From Acetoanaerobium noterae (GTDB lineage: Bacteria; Bacillota; Clostridia; Peptostreptococcales; Filifactoraceae), in the NCBI RefSeq assembly GCF_900168025.1, contig NZ_FUYN01000002.1:336343-400342 (forward strand): a stretch of 64,000 bases of DNA, given 5' to 3'. The translations under genes and the position numbers were made by a program. Shown here one piece after another: positions 55,248 to 64,000 of the stretch (its first letter is position 1; each line of letters begins with the position of its first letter). Under the pieces are notes generated by a model. The model was not told the origin of the DNA and made no database searches. It saw nothing but the letters and a program-made list of their open reading frames with translations.

Positions 55248-55333
55248 AATAAGAAAGCCCATTTATGCAAAAATTAGTGTCAATGGGCACTTATAACCTT
55301 GTTATATTCACAATAAAAACAGGAGGATAACTT

Positions 55334-58300
55334 ATGAATATCCTAGTAATCGGGGGCGGAGCTAGAGAGCACGCTATCATCTACAAATTAAGTCAAAGTA
55401 GCAGAGCAGGAAAAATCTACGCAGCTCCAGGCAATGCAGGAATAGCTGAGCTAGCAAAATGCATAGACATTTCAGCAACAGATGTAGAGGGCTTAGTAGA
55501 ATTTGCAAAAAATAACAGCATAGACCTTGTAATAGTTGGACCAGAGGATCCTCTTTGCATGGGAGTAGTAGATAGACTCACAGCAGAGGGGATAAAGGTT
55601 TTTGGACCAGAAAAAGCTTCAGCTCAGCTAGAGGGTAGCAAAGCCTTTGCAAAAGAGTTCATGCTAAGAAATGGCATACCTACAGCTAGATACATAAAAA
55701 CTTCAGATATAAATCAAGCTATGCAGGCATTTGAAATGATGTTTACTAGCTCACCTTACGGCAAGGCAGTAATAAAAGCTGATGGACTCTGCGCAGGCAA
55801 AGGTGTAGTAGTAGCTGAGAGCCTAGAGCAAGGCTTTGAATTTATAACTGAGGTACTGACAAATAGAATATTTGGAGAAACTGAGCTAGTACTAGAAGAA
55901 TACATCGAAGGCATCGAGGCATCCCTGCTTTGCTTTGTAGACCATAACACTATAGTGGCTATGCCTACAGCAAAAGACCATAAGAGAATCTACGAAGCTG
56001 AAAGAGGTCCAAACACCGGTGGAATGGGAACTTACTCGCCAAATCCTATAGCCCTAGCCTATCATGATGAGATGATAAAAGAGGTAGCTAAGGCATATCA
56101 TAAGGGACTACAAAAAGAAGGGCTTAGCTATAGAGGAATCATATTCTTTGGCTTCATGATTACTCCAGAGGGTATCAAGGTACTGGAATTTAACACTAGA
56201 TTCGGAGATCCAGAAACTCAGTCCATATTAGTTAGATTAGAGACGGATTTACTAGAGATATTTGACATGGCAACCCAGGATAAACTAAATGAACTGGATA
56301 TAAAGTGGAGCGATAATCAGGCAGTAACCTTAGTTCTAGCATCAAAAGGCTATCCAGGAGCGTATGAAAAAGGAAAGCCTATAACTATTAAAGATAAAGC
56401 AAAGTTAGATAATCTAGGAGTAGTATTTCACGCAGGAACAAAGCTTGATTGTGATACGCCTGTGACAAATGGCGGAAGAGTGCTTAGCCTTACAGCAAAA
56501 GCCCCTACTCTAGATGAAGCTATGGCAAAAGCATATAAAATGGCAGAGCTTATTGATTTTGAAGGAAAAACCTACAGGAAGGATATCGGACCTATGGTAA
56601 AAAGAATCTATGTTCAGAAAAAAGCTGAGTTTGACATTGAAGGAGCTTCACTTGCAGCCCAGATTAAGGAAAGCCTAGGAATACACCTAGACTCAGTAAG
56701 TCCATATCAGCGCTATGATATGCAAAACATAACTATAGATGAGATAAACAAAATATCAAAAACCATCCTCAGCGAGCCGCCTGTAGATGATATATATATA
56801 CAAGAAGAGGCATTTGAAACTGAAAAATCTATGACTAGCCCTATAGTTGTAGAGCTTCATAGAGGACAGTACGACCAAAGAGAAGATGGCCTACTTCAAT
56901 CATTAGCAGTAGTGCTAGGAAAAGAAGATGTAAAAATAAGATGTGCGAGAGTTTATGACATCAAAGGGAAAGTTACAGCTGAAGAGCTGGAAAAAATTAA
57001 AGCCTACCTTATCAACCCAGTAGACCAGCAAGAAGGCAGTATGAAGCTTCCAAATCTATTAGAAGACGAGCAGCCTATCATCCAGACAAAAGCTGTGATA
57101 GATGGCTTTATAGCTATGGATGAGTCAGCTCTGTCAGATTTTCATGCAAAAAACGGCCTAGCTATGAAGCTAGAGGACCTAAAATATTTCCAAGACTATT
57201 TCAAAACTAAAGAAAATCGAGACCCTAGTGAAGTAGAGCTTGCAATGGTAGATACTTACTGGTCGGATCACTGCAGACATACTACATTTAACACAGTGCT
57301 AGAAAACGTAAGCTTTATATCCTCAGCAAATAAAGCTATTCAGCTAGCAGTGCTTCAGGCATACAAGGACTACCTAGACCTAAGAGAAAAAGCCCATAAC
57401 AACGAAAAGCCACTCACTCTTATGGACATGGCTACCATCATGGCTAGATACATGAGAAAAAATGGCCAGCTAGATGACCTAGAAGTATCTGATGAAATCA
57501 ATGCTTGCTCAGTAAAAATAAAAGTAAAAGTAAACGGTGAAGACCAAGATTACCTATTGATGTTCAAAAACGAAACTCACAACCACCCTACAGAGATAGA
57601 GCCTTTTGGTGGAGCATCTACTTGCCTAGGTGGAGCAATAAGAGACCCATTATCTGGACGTTCATATGTATATCAGGCTATGAGAGTTACAGGCTCAGCA
57701 GACCCTAGAGAAGCAATAAGCGAAACTCTAGAGGGAAAACTGCCACAGAGAAAAATCACTCAAGAAGCAGCTAAAGGCTACAGTGCATATGGAAACCAAA
57801 TAGGACTTTGCACAGGCTTTGTAGATGAAGTGTATCATCCAGGTTTCAAAGCAAAGAGAATGGAAGTAGGAGCAGTAATAGGAGCGGCTCCTGCAGAAAA
57901 CGTAATACGTAAACAGCCAGAATCTGGCGACATCATAGTATTAATCGGCGGAAGAACAGGAAGAGATGGAGTAGGTGGAGCTACAGGCTCGTCAAAAGAG
58001 CAAACAGAAAAATCCATCGAGCTATCCTCTGCAGAAGTCCAAAAAGGTAATGCACCATCTGAGCGTAAACTTCAAAGACTATTTAGAAACCCAAAAGCAG
58101 CTTCTCTTATCAAAAAGTGTAATGACTTTGGAGCAGGTGGAGTATCAGTAGCAATAGGAGAGCTAGCAGATGGACTAGATATCAAGCTAGATAAAGTTCC
58201 ATTAAAATACGCTGGACTTACACCAAAAGAAATAGCAATCTCAGAATCACAAGAGCGTATGGCTTGTGTTATATCGCCAGCTGATTTAGATGCATTTATG

Positions 58301-60343
58301 AAGCTGTGCCATGAGGAAAACATAGAAGCTACAGTAGTAGCTACAGTAACAGATACAAATAGACTAGTTATGACTTATAACGATGAAGTCATGGTAGATA
58401 TAGATAGAACCTTCCTAGATAGTGCAGGAGTTACCTCGTCTCAAGAAGTAGAAGTAGAAATCCCTTACACTCTAGATATGTTTGCAGAGACAGAAATTAA
58501 AGATATAGAATCAGAGCTAAAATCTAGACTAGCAGACCTAAATGTATGTAGCAAAAAAGGTCTGATTCAAAGATTTGACAACACTATAGGAGCGGCTAGT
58601 GTGCTGATTCCTCTAGGTGGAGATTATCAGCTTACACCAGCTCAAGGTATGGCATGCAATATTCCATCTCTAGATGGAGATACCTCTACTGCTTCAGTTA
58701 TGACCTATGGCTACAACCCATATCTTTCTGAGCAAAGTCCATTTCATGGAGCTTACTATGCAGTGATAGAGTCAGTGAGCAAGATAGCAGCCCTAGGAGC
58801 ACCAGTAGAAAAAACTAGATTATCATTCCAGGAATACTTTGAAAAGCTAGGCGAAGATAAGCGTAAATGGGGTAAGCCTCTATCAGCCCTTATAGGAGCA
58901 TTAAAAGTACAAAGAGAGCTGAGCCTTCCTGCTATAGGGGGCAAGGACTCTATGTCAGGCACCTACAAAGACCTAAATGTACCACCTACCTTGATATCAT
59001 TTGCAGTATCATATCAAGACAGCGAAAAAATCATATCACAGGAGCTAAAAGAAGCAGGAAACACCATAGGCTTACTTTTCACTCCAGCTACAGAGGACAA
59101 TCTGCTTGATATGGAAATGTACAAAGACAACCTAAATACACTAAAAGCTCTAGCCTTAGAGAATAAAATAAAATCAGCCTATGCTGTTACGCATGAAGGT
59201 ATATTAGCTGGACTAACTAAAATGGCCTTTGGAAACAACCTAGGAGTAAATCTAAATGCAGATTTAAAAGCAGATATGCTGTTTAAACCTCTATACGGCT
59301 CATTTGTAGTAGAGCTAGCTGAGGAAGATGCAAGAGTTATGACACTAGGAAAAGTAGAAAAATCTCCAGTTCTAAAAGTAGGAGCTAGTGTAGCCATAGA
59401 GCTAAAAGACCTTCAGGCTACCTATGAAGAGCCACTCGAGTCTGTATTTGGAACCAAAAATCCAGCTCAAGAAACAGTAAAAACTGTATTTGAAGCTCAG
59501 TCAAAGCTAGAGCTAAAACCTAGTAAAGCAAAAATGAGTATTGCTCAGCCAAAGGTAGTAATCCCAGTATTCCCAGGAACAAACTGCGAATATGACAGTG
59601 CCTTTGCATTTGATAAAGCTGGTGCAAAAGCAACCATTCAGGTCCTTAGAAACTTAACCCTAAAAGATATAGATGAATCTCTAAAGGAACTAGAGAAAAC
59701 CATCAGAGAATCTCAGATTCTTATGATACCTGGAGGCTTTAGCTTAGGGGATGAGCCAGATGGCTCAGGTAAATTCATAGCGGCAGTGCTTAGCTCGCCT
59801 AGAATCAGCGATGCAATAGCTCAGCTACTAGAAAAAAATGACGGTCTGATACTTGGAGTTTGTAACGGCTTCCAAGCACTTATAAAAACTGGACTTCTTC
59901 CATACGGAGAGATTAAGACACTTGATTCAGATGCACCTACACTTACTCATAACGCTATAGGAAGACATATGGCTCAGTTTATAAAAACAAAGGTAGTAGC
60001 TACAAACTCACCTTGGACTAGCCTATTAACTGAAGGAGATATCCATCAGATACCAGTATCTCATGGAGAAGGTAGACTAATCGGAAGTGAAGCAGTTATA
60101 AAACAGCTGTATGACAACCATCAGGTAGCCTTCCAGTATGTAGATGACTCTGGAAATCCTACGATGAAGCTACCATACAACCCAAACGGCTCTTACGGAG
60201 CAATAGAAGGGCTAGTAAGCCCATGTGGCAGAATCCTAGGAAAAATGGGACATACAGAAAGGGTTCAAAAAGGCCTCTTCAACAACTACAAAATAACTTC
60301 AAAACAACTACTATTTGAAGGCGGCGTAACCTACTACAAATAA
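55334..60343 (+). CDS. purD-purL: Fused GAR synthetase-FGAM synthase (PurD-PurL)
   Basis: One 1669-codon frame joins two enzymes. Residues 1-420 are a complete PurD (VIGGGAREHA, ATP-grasp with NTRFGDPE, ending TYRKDIG). Residues 421-1669 are a complete clostridial-type PurL: it begins MVKRIYVQKK, has KNETHNHPTEIEPFGG and the C-terminal amidotransferase with GVCNGFQ and VSHGEGR. The junction is exact, with no linker and no stop codon. The old PurL start ATG survives at 56594, with AGGAAGGA at 56576-56583 in front. Internal initiation of free PurL is therefore possible. The fused enzymes catalyse steps 2 and 4 of the pathway. Confidence 0.93.
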   Translation: MNILVIGGGAREHAIIYKLSQSSRAGKIYAAPGNAGIAELAKCIDISATDVEGLVEFAKNNSIDLVIVGPEDPLCMGVVDRLTAEGIKVFGPEKASAQLEGSKAFAKEFMLRNGIPTARYIKTSDINQAMQAFEMMFTSSPYGKAVIKADGLCAGKGVVVAESLEQGFEFITEVLTNRIFGETELVLEEYIEGIEASLLCFVDHNTIVAMPTAKDHKRIYEAERGPNTGGMGTYSPNPIALAYHDEMIKEVAKAYHKGLQKEGLSYRGIIFFGFMITPEGIKVLEFNTRFGDPETQSILVRLETDLLEIFDMATQDKLNELDIKWSDNQAVTLVLASKGYPGAYEKGKPITIKDKAKLDNLGVVFHAGTKLDCDTPVTNGGRVLSLTAKAPTLDEAMAKAYKMAELIDFEGKTYRKDIGPMVKRIYVQKKAEFDIEGASLAAQIKESLGIHLDSVSPYQRYDMQNITIDEINKISKTILSEPPVDDIYIQEEAFETEKSMTSPIVVELHRGQYDQREDGLLQSLAVVLGKEDVKIRCARVYDIKGKVTAEELEKIKAYLINPVDQQEGSMKLPNLLEDEQPIIQTKAVIDGFIAMDESALSDFHAKNGLAMKLEDLKYFQDYFKTKENRDPSEVELAMVDTYWSDHCRHTTFNTVLENVSFISSANKAIQLAVLQAYKDYLDLREKAHNNEKPLTLMDMATIMARYMRKNGQLDDLEVSDEINACSVKIKVKVNGEDQDYLLMFKNETHNHPTEIEPFGGASTCLGGAIRDPLSGRSYVYQAMRVTGSADPREAISETLEGKLPQRKITQEAAKGYSAYGNQIGLCTGFVDEVYHPGFKAKRMEVGAVIGAAPAENVIRKQPESGDIIVLIGGRTGRDGVGGATGSSKEQTEKSIELSSAEVQKGNAPSERKLQRLFRNPKAASLIKKCNDFGAGGVSVAIGELADGLDIKLDKVPLKYAGLTPKEIAISESQERMACVISPADLDAFMKLCHEENIEATVVATVTDTNRLVMTYNDEVMVDIDRTFLDSAGVTSSQEVEVEIPYTLDMFAETEIKDIESELKSRLADLNVCSKKGLIQRFDNTIGAASVLIPLGGDYQLTPAQGMACNIPSLDGDTSTASVMTYGYNPYLSEQSPFHGAYYAVIESVSKIAALGAPVEKTRLSFQEYFEKLGEDKRKWGKPLSALIGALKVQRELSLPAIGGKDSMSGTYKDLNVPPTLISFAVSYQDSEKIISQELKEAGNTIGLLFTPATEDNLLDMEMYKDNLNTLKALALENKIKSAYAVTHEGILAGLTKMAFGNNLGVNLNADLKADMLFKPLYGSFVVELAEEDARVMTLGKVEKSPVLKVGASVAIELKDLQATYEEPLESVFGTKNPAQETVKTVFEAQSKLELKPSKAKMSIAQPKVVIPVFPGTNCEYDSAFAFDKAGAKATIQVLRNLTLKDIDESLKELEKTIRESQILMIPGGFSLGDEPDGSGKFIAAVLSSPRISDAIAQLLEKNDGLILGVCNGFQALIKTGLLPYGEIKTLDSDAPTLTHNAIGRHMAQFIKTKVVATNSPWTSLLTEGDIHQIPVSHGEGRLIGSEAVIKQLYDNHQVAFQYVDDSGNPTMKLPYNPNGSYGAIEGLVSPCGRILGKMGHTERVQKGLFNNYKITSKQLLFEGGVTYYK

Positions 60344-60517
60344 ATCAAAAATCATTAGGGACGGTTCTTTTTGATTTCCTCGCAGGAATCAAAAGGGACG
60401 GTTCTTTTTGATTCTAAAAAAATTAAGAAAACAATAAAATTAAATGAGAGTGGTCAAAAAGAACCGTCCCTCGTGATTTTAATGGGAGTGGTCAAAAAGA
60501 ACCGTCCCTCATGATTT
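60344..60517. repeat. Dispersed palindromic repeat, nested double copy after purD-purL
   Basis: Two left arms (AGGGACGGTTCTTTTTGATT from 60357 and from 60394) and two right arms (GTGGTCAAAAAGAACCGTCC from 60450 and from 60488) form a large nested palindrome. It begins right after the stop codon and may also serve as the operon's 3' end structure. Confidence 0.9.
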
Positions 60518-60594
60518 GTGGCTAAACTGTGATTTTGTGATATGAAATATGGTATAATATAACTAAATAGTAATTATTTAGGAAGGATGATAAT

Positions 60595-60861
60595 ATGCCT
60601 ACTATAAGTATGTTTTATGGAATAATTATTAGAATGTATTGTGCTCCAGAAGAACATAATCCTCCTCATTTTCATGCATATTACGGAGAACATGTGGCGA
60701 TTATTGATATAAATTCATGTGAATTAAAAGAAGGGTTTTTACCAAAGAAGCAATTAAAACTAGTATTGGCATGGGCAGAACTTCGTCAAGAAGATTTATT
60801 AGCAGATTGGAAACTTGCAATGAATAGTGAACTTCCTTTTAAAATTGAACCACTAAAATAG
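60595..60861 (+). CDS. DUF4160 family protein
   Basis: This 88-residue protein matches DUF4160: PTISMFYGIIIRMY, the HNPPHFHAYYGE motif and the end LAWAELRQEDLLADWKLA. It is paired with a DUF2442 gene 11 bases downstream, a very common arrangement thought to be a toxin-antitoxin-like or regulatory module (function unproven). Its AT-rich, codon-poor sequence differs from the purine genes beside it, and palindromic repeats flank the pair on both sides, suggesting acquisition. Confidence 0.85.
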   Translation: MPTISMFYGIIIRMYCAPEEHNPPHFHAYYGEHVAIIDINSCELKEGFLPKKQLKLVLAWAELRQEDLLADWKLAMNSELPFKIEPLK

Positions 60862-60872
60862 GAGGAGTAATA

Positions 60873-61118
60873 ATGTATATATCTGTTAAATCAGTGAGAC
60901 CTTTAAGTGAATATCAATTACTTTTAACTTTTGAAAATGGTGAAAAAAAAATATTTGATATGAAACCATATTTGGATAAAGGAATTTATAAAGAACTAAA
61001 AGATGAAAATAAATTTAAAACAGTAAGAATTTCTTTTGATAGTATAGAATGGTGTAATAAAGCAGATATTGATCCAGAATTTTTATATGAAAAAAGTAAA
61101 AAAATTACTGAACAGTAA
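60873..61118 (+). CDS. DUF2442 family protein
   Basis: This 81-residue protein matches DUF2442: YISVKSVRPLSEYQLLLTFENGEKKIFD at the start and the late VRISFDSIEWCNKADIDPEFLYEKS. It is usually the partner of DUF4160. AGGAGGAG precedes the ATG. A terminator follows 30 bases later, so the two genes form a closed transcription unit. Confidence 0.87.
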   Translation: MYISVKSVRPLSEYQLLLTFENGEKKIFDMKPYLDKGIYKELKDENKFKTVRISFDSIEWCNKADIDPEFLYEKSKKITEQ

Positions 61119-61148
61119 AAAAGGACTGTCGGGAAATAACCACTTTCT

Positions 61149-61177
61149 AAAAAAGCGACGTTTGTCGCTTTTTTTAG
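61149..61177 (+). terminator. Terminator after the DUF4160-DUF2442 pair
   Basis: AAAAAAGCGAC (61149-61159), a GTTT loop, and GTCGCTTTTTT (61164-61174) form a perfect stem with T-run. Confidence 0.93.
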
Positions 61178-61236
61178 TTCTCAAAAAAAGTAAAAAAAAG
61201 CAGCAAATTAATGCAACCTCTTTTACATTATATTGA

Positions 61237-61402
61237 GGGAATCAATAGGGACGAATCAATAGGGACGGTTCTTTTTGATTCTAAAAAATTTAAGAAAACA
61301 ATAAAATTAAATGAGAGTGGTCAAAAAGAACCGTCCCTCATGATTTGAAGAAAATAATAAAATTAAATGAAAGTGGTCAAAAAGAACCGTCCCTCATGAT
61401 TT
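61237..61402. repeat. Dispersed palindromic repeat with duplicated right arm
   Basis: The left arm is preceded by a partial duplicate (GAATCAATAGGGAC twice, from 61239). The right arm with its spacer (AATAAAATTAAATGA then GTGGTCAAAAAGAACCGTCC) occurs twice, from about 61300 and 61355, giving a unit of roughly 57 bases in tandem. Confidence 0.9.
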
Positions 61403-61573
61403 TTAGTTTGAAATTAACATAAATTAAACATATAATAAAATTTATAAGACTATTGATTGAAAATTATGATAATATGGTAGAAAAGTTTTCAATGGTTTGC
61501 AAAATCAATAGTAATAGTTTAAGCTATATATTATAACTTAATGATATTTAACTAAGTCTTGGGGAGGTCTTCT

Positions 61574-63037
61574 ATGGGATTTTTTGGTGGTAGCAAGATT
61601 ACGGACGAACATATCAGGGCATCTAGGGAAATTAAAAAAAGAAATTTAACTCAAATGATACCTAGTGAGCTTGGAGAATTTGCTCAAAACATCAATAGCT
61701 TTATAACTGATATCAGAGCTAATCTAGGTCAGTTTTATGCACTTTCACAAAAAATGTCAGAAGAATCAGAGGTGCTTTCTAGTAGTCTAGAAGAAGCCAA
61801 TGAAACCTTTGCTATGGTAGACAAAAGAGTAGATGATTTTGCTGAACAAATGAATCGACGAAGTGAGAGAATATCTGAGCTTAAGGAATCTTTAGAGCAG
61901 TTTGTAGAGAGTTCAAAAGAATCTGAAACAGGAGCCAAGGAAGTAACTGATGCATTAAGCCAAATGCATGATGCAATCATACATGGAAAAGAAGATTTCC
62001 TAAAAGTAGTAAAGCTTTTAAACACTACAAAAGATACTGGACTGGATTTGGCAGGAAACATGACCTCACTTGCAGGTGAAATAAAAAATATTAATAAAAT
62101 AATAGAAGAAGTACAAAGCATAGCAAACAAAACAAATCTACTTTCGCTAAACGCTTCAATAGAGGCAGCTAGAGCAGGAGAATCAGGAAGAGGTTTTGCT
62201 GTTGTAGCTCAGGAAATTGGAAAGCTTGCTATGCAGTCTCAAGAAGCCGTAGAAAAAATTGACTCTACACTCACGGATTTGGCAGCTAGAATCATAAACA
62301 TAACAGAAAATGTAACCACAGAGATGAACCATGTAGAGCAAGAGGCAAAAGTTGCTGATAACTCTATAGCATCAATGCAGCTCATAGATGAGGAAGCCAA
62401 AAAAGCAGCCTCAAAAATGAAAAATCTAGAAAGAAACACTCAGATTCAGAAAAAGCTAGGAGAAAAAGTTGAGCTTGTATCTGCGGATTTTATTCAGCTT
62501 ATGGAGGATGTAACTAGCCTGTCTGAAGATATGAGAGCAGGAAGCCAGAATTACTATGCAAAGTCTCAAAACATCACAGCTATGCTATTAGAAACAGAAA
62601 AAAGAACTCAGGAAATTTTTGGCTTTATTCGTTCATATACTGAGAGTCTACCTCTTACTGATAAAATGAAAACCTGCATAGCAAATGCCAAGTCAGCACT
62701 TGCAAATAAGCAGACAGACACTTCTCTTTTAAAAAGAGAAAATAATAAAGTAGCAAGAGAAGAGCTAAAAAAATTGGCAAAAGCCTATCCATCATTTGAA
62801 GTAATCTGTATACTAGATGCTAGTGGATTAAGCTTAGTGTCGAGCATTGATGAAGAAGACTACAAACTTAACTTCTCTCATGCAGAGTATTTTAAATCAG
62901 CTATTGCAGGAAATACTTATGAATCAAAGCCATACATATCTACAGATACAGGGAACTACTGCGTTGCAGTATCTCTTCCGATAAAAGAAAATGGTCAAAT
63001 AGTTGGGGTAATAATGGCGGACGTATCACTCGCTTAA
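61574..63037 (+). CDS. Soluble methyl-accepting protein with C-terminal Cache-like domain
   Basis: This 487-residue protein has no membrane helix. A coiled-coil region with the chemoreceptor signalling tip ([19 protein letters not shown], then [15 protein letters not shown], near residues 185-220) comes first. From about residue 395, a Cache/PDC-like sensor follows: [58 protein letters not shown]. Sensors of this type normally sit outside the cell, ahead of the signalling domain, so this order is unusual. I start it at 61574 with GGGGAGG 6 bases upstream rather than a TTG at 61559. Confidence 0.88.
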   Translation: MGFFGGSKITDEHIRASREIKKRNLTQMIPSELGEFAQNINSFITDIRANLGQFYALSQKMSEESEVLSSSLEEANETFAMVDKRVDDFAEQMNRRSERISELKESLEQFVESSKESETGAKEVTDALSQMHDAIIHGKEDFLKVVKLLNTTKDTGLDLAGNMTSLAGEIKNINKIIEEVQSIANKTNLLSLNASIEAARAGESGRGFAVVAQEIGKLAMQSQEAVEKIDSTLTDLAARIINITENVTTEMNHVEQEAKVADNSIASMQLIDEEAKKAASKMKNLERNTQIQKKLGEKVELVSADFIQLMEDVTSLSEDMRAGSQNYYAKSQNITAMLLETEKRTQEIFGFIRSYTESLPLTDKMKTCIANAKSALANKQTDTSLLKRENNKVAREELKKLAKAYPSFEVICILDASGLSLVSSIDEEDYKLNFSHAEYFKSAIAGNTYESKPYISTDTGNYCVAVSLPIKENGQIVGVIMADVSLA

Positions 63038-63039
63038 AT

Positions 63040-63190
63040 CAAGAATCAATAGGGAATCAATATAAATCAATAGGGACGGTTCTTATTGATTCTAGCTCTA
63101 ATAATCGATTTCAAAATGAAATAAAATTAAAACAGAGTGGTCAAAAAGAACCGTCCCTTTTGATTCTCCATTTTGATTCTCTTCTGATTC
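63040..63190. repeat. Dispersed palindromic repeat after the soluble chemoreceptor
   Basis: The left arm (TAGGGACGGTTCTTATTGATTC from 63071) is preceded by two partial duplicates. The right arm (GAGTGGTCAAAAAGAACCG from 63135) is followed by three TTCTGATTC-like pieces. It starts within 3 bases of the stop codon. Confidence 0.85.
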
Positions 63191-63217
63191 GAAAAATAAA
63201 ATAAAAAGGAATTTGAT

Positions 63218-64000
63218 ATGAAAATAAATATAGTAGGACTCGGTCCAGGAAGTCTTGATAATATTAGCTACAAAGTATATGAGCTAGTGACAGTTTCAAA
63301 GCTTCCACTTTATATTAGAACAAAAAAACACCCAGTAATAGATACTCTAGAGCAAAGAGGGATGAAGGCAGAATATCTTGATAGATTTTATGAAGCTGGA
63401 GAGGTATTTGAGCAGGTATATGAAGCTATTGTAGCTTACTTGATTGATGAAGTTGAAAAACGTAATGAAATCATATACGCAGTACCGGGGCATCCTTATG
63501 TAGCTGAGCAAACAGTAGCTATTCTTCATGAAAAATGCAAAGAGCAAAATATAGAAATAGTAGCCTATCCATCCATGAGCTTTATTGATGCTTTATTTGC
63601 AGCAGTAAAAAGAGACCCTTCAGATGGATTTGAACTAAAAGATGCATTTAACATAGATGCTCTTAGCCTAGATACGGAGCATGATTTAGTAATCACTCAG
63701 GTATATGACAACTTCATAGCCTCTGAAACAAAGTTAAAGCTACTAGAAGCCTATCCAGATGAGCATGAGGCATATATAGTCAAAAACGCTGGAATAACAG
63801 GCACAGAAGAAATAACCGTATGCAAAATATATGAGCTAGATCAGATGGGAATATGCTACGATTACTTAACTAGTCTCTATATTCCAAGAGTAATTCACAA
63901 AACCTACAGCAATCTTTCTGACCTCATAAACATAGTTAGAAAGCTAAGAGGACCAGATGGCTGCCCTTGGGATGCTAAGCAGACTCATGAATCACTTAAG
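63218..64000 (+). CDS. mazG: YabN-type tetrapyrrole methylase/MazG NTP pyrophosphohydrolase (cut by window end)
   Basis: The frame is open from the ATG at 63218 (AAAAGGA upstream) to the window edge, 261 codons. Residues 1-220 form a tetrapyrrole methylase-like fold (VGLGPGSLD, then YAVPGHPYVAEQT). From about residue 230 the MazG domain begins with VRKLRGPDGCPWDAKQTHESLK, the family signature. Bacterial YabN fuses these domains and hydrolyses non-canonical NTPs. The methylase-like half has unknown activity. Roughly 220 more residues are expected beyond the window. Confidence 0.92.
   Translation, partial: MKINIVGLGPGSLDNISYKVYELVTVSKLPLYIRTKKHPVIDTLEQRGMKAEYLDRFYEAGEVFEQVYEAIVAYLIDEVEKRNEIIYAVPGHPYVAEQTVAILHEKCKEQNIEIVAYPSMSFIDALFAAVKRDPSDGFELKDAFNIDALSLDTEHDLVITQVYDNFIASETKLKLLEAYPDEHEAYIVKNAGITGTEEITVCKIYELDQMGICYDYLTSLYIPRVIHKTYSNLSDLINIVRKLRGPDGCPWDAKQTHESLK

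Noticed and set aside
22129-63190. CRISPR array from the repeated AGGGACGGTTC units
   Set aside because: The copies are scattered, palindromic and locally nested, with no regular spacers and no cas genes.

Overview
The window is AT-rich, with closely packed operons, AGGAGG-type ribosome binding sites, a CIRCE heat-shock operator and two purine riboswitches. This points to a low-GC Clostridia chromosome, most like the Peptostreptococcaceae group. The genus cannot be fixed from this sequence alone. CobT, LarB/LarC, arginase and an Mn-dependent CBS pyrophosphatase fit an anaerobic, amino-acid-using lifestyle (inference).

Layout. 1-16 kb is housekeeping: cobT, an 8-oxoguanine glycosylase, cardiolipin synthase, CIRCE-groES-groEL, a transmembrane chemoreceptor, larB-larC, a PhnM-like amidohydrolase that has lost metal ligands, and a heterodimeric ABC exporter. 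15.4-18.4 kb holds a MATE gene behind an undescribed structured leader and attenuator, a radical SAM protein and a B3/B4 protein. 18.6-21.9 kb is guanine riboswitch-guaB-guaA.

21.9-30.6 kb is an accessory region. The 3' end of guaA is repeated twice downstream (stop-codon-containing GAGTGGGA(A/G)TA repeats at 21911, 23925 and 25685), and each interval holds one abiEi-abiEii toxin-antitoxin pair. This looks like two tandem mini-islands at the classic guaA attachment site. Next come an AlbA_2/ATPase regulator with phased upstream repeats, and an IS110-family element with an in-frame deleted transposase. The IS110 element sits inside a dispersed palindromic repeat and has a candidate bridge RNA in its left end. 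An 86-bp derivative made only of its two ends follows it. Arginase and gene remnants end the region.

30.7-49 kb holds a second MATE, ppaC, a zinc-ribbon/LemA/DUF2207 cluster, an RsgA paralogue, a K+ channel, two genes (HTH and DUF1062) each behind an 8-codon leader peptide and a Shine-Dalgarno-sequestering hairpin, a TetR-serine hydrolase pair, a metallopeptidase, a PfpI protein and a second guanine riboswitch with a purine permease. 49.2-60.3 kb is the de novo purine operon purE-C-F-M-N-H-(D-L), with purD and purL fused in one 1669-codon frame. The last 3.7 kb holds a DUF4160-DUF2442 pair, a soluble chemoreceptor with a C-terminal Cache-like domain, and a truncated yabN/mazG gene, separated by copies of a palindromic repeat (arms AGGGACGGTTC and GAACCGTCCCT).

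How it works together: purine supply is the main theme. Guanine riboswitches control interconversion (guaBA) and uptake (pbuG-like), next to the synthesis operon. The most novel signals are the paired leader-peptide attenuators (41.1-41.8 kb), the guaA tandem islands (21.9-25.7 kb), the IS110 insertion into a REP-like palindrome (27.3-28.8 kb), the MATE leader (15.4 kb) and the PurD-PurL fusion (55.3 kb).
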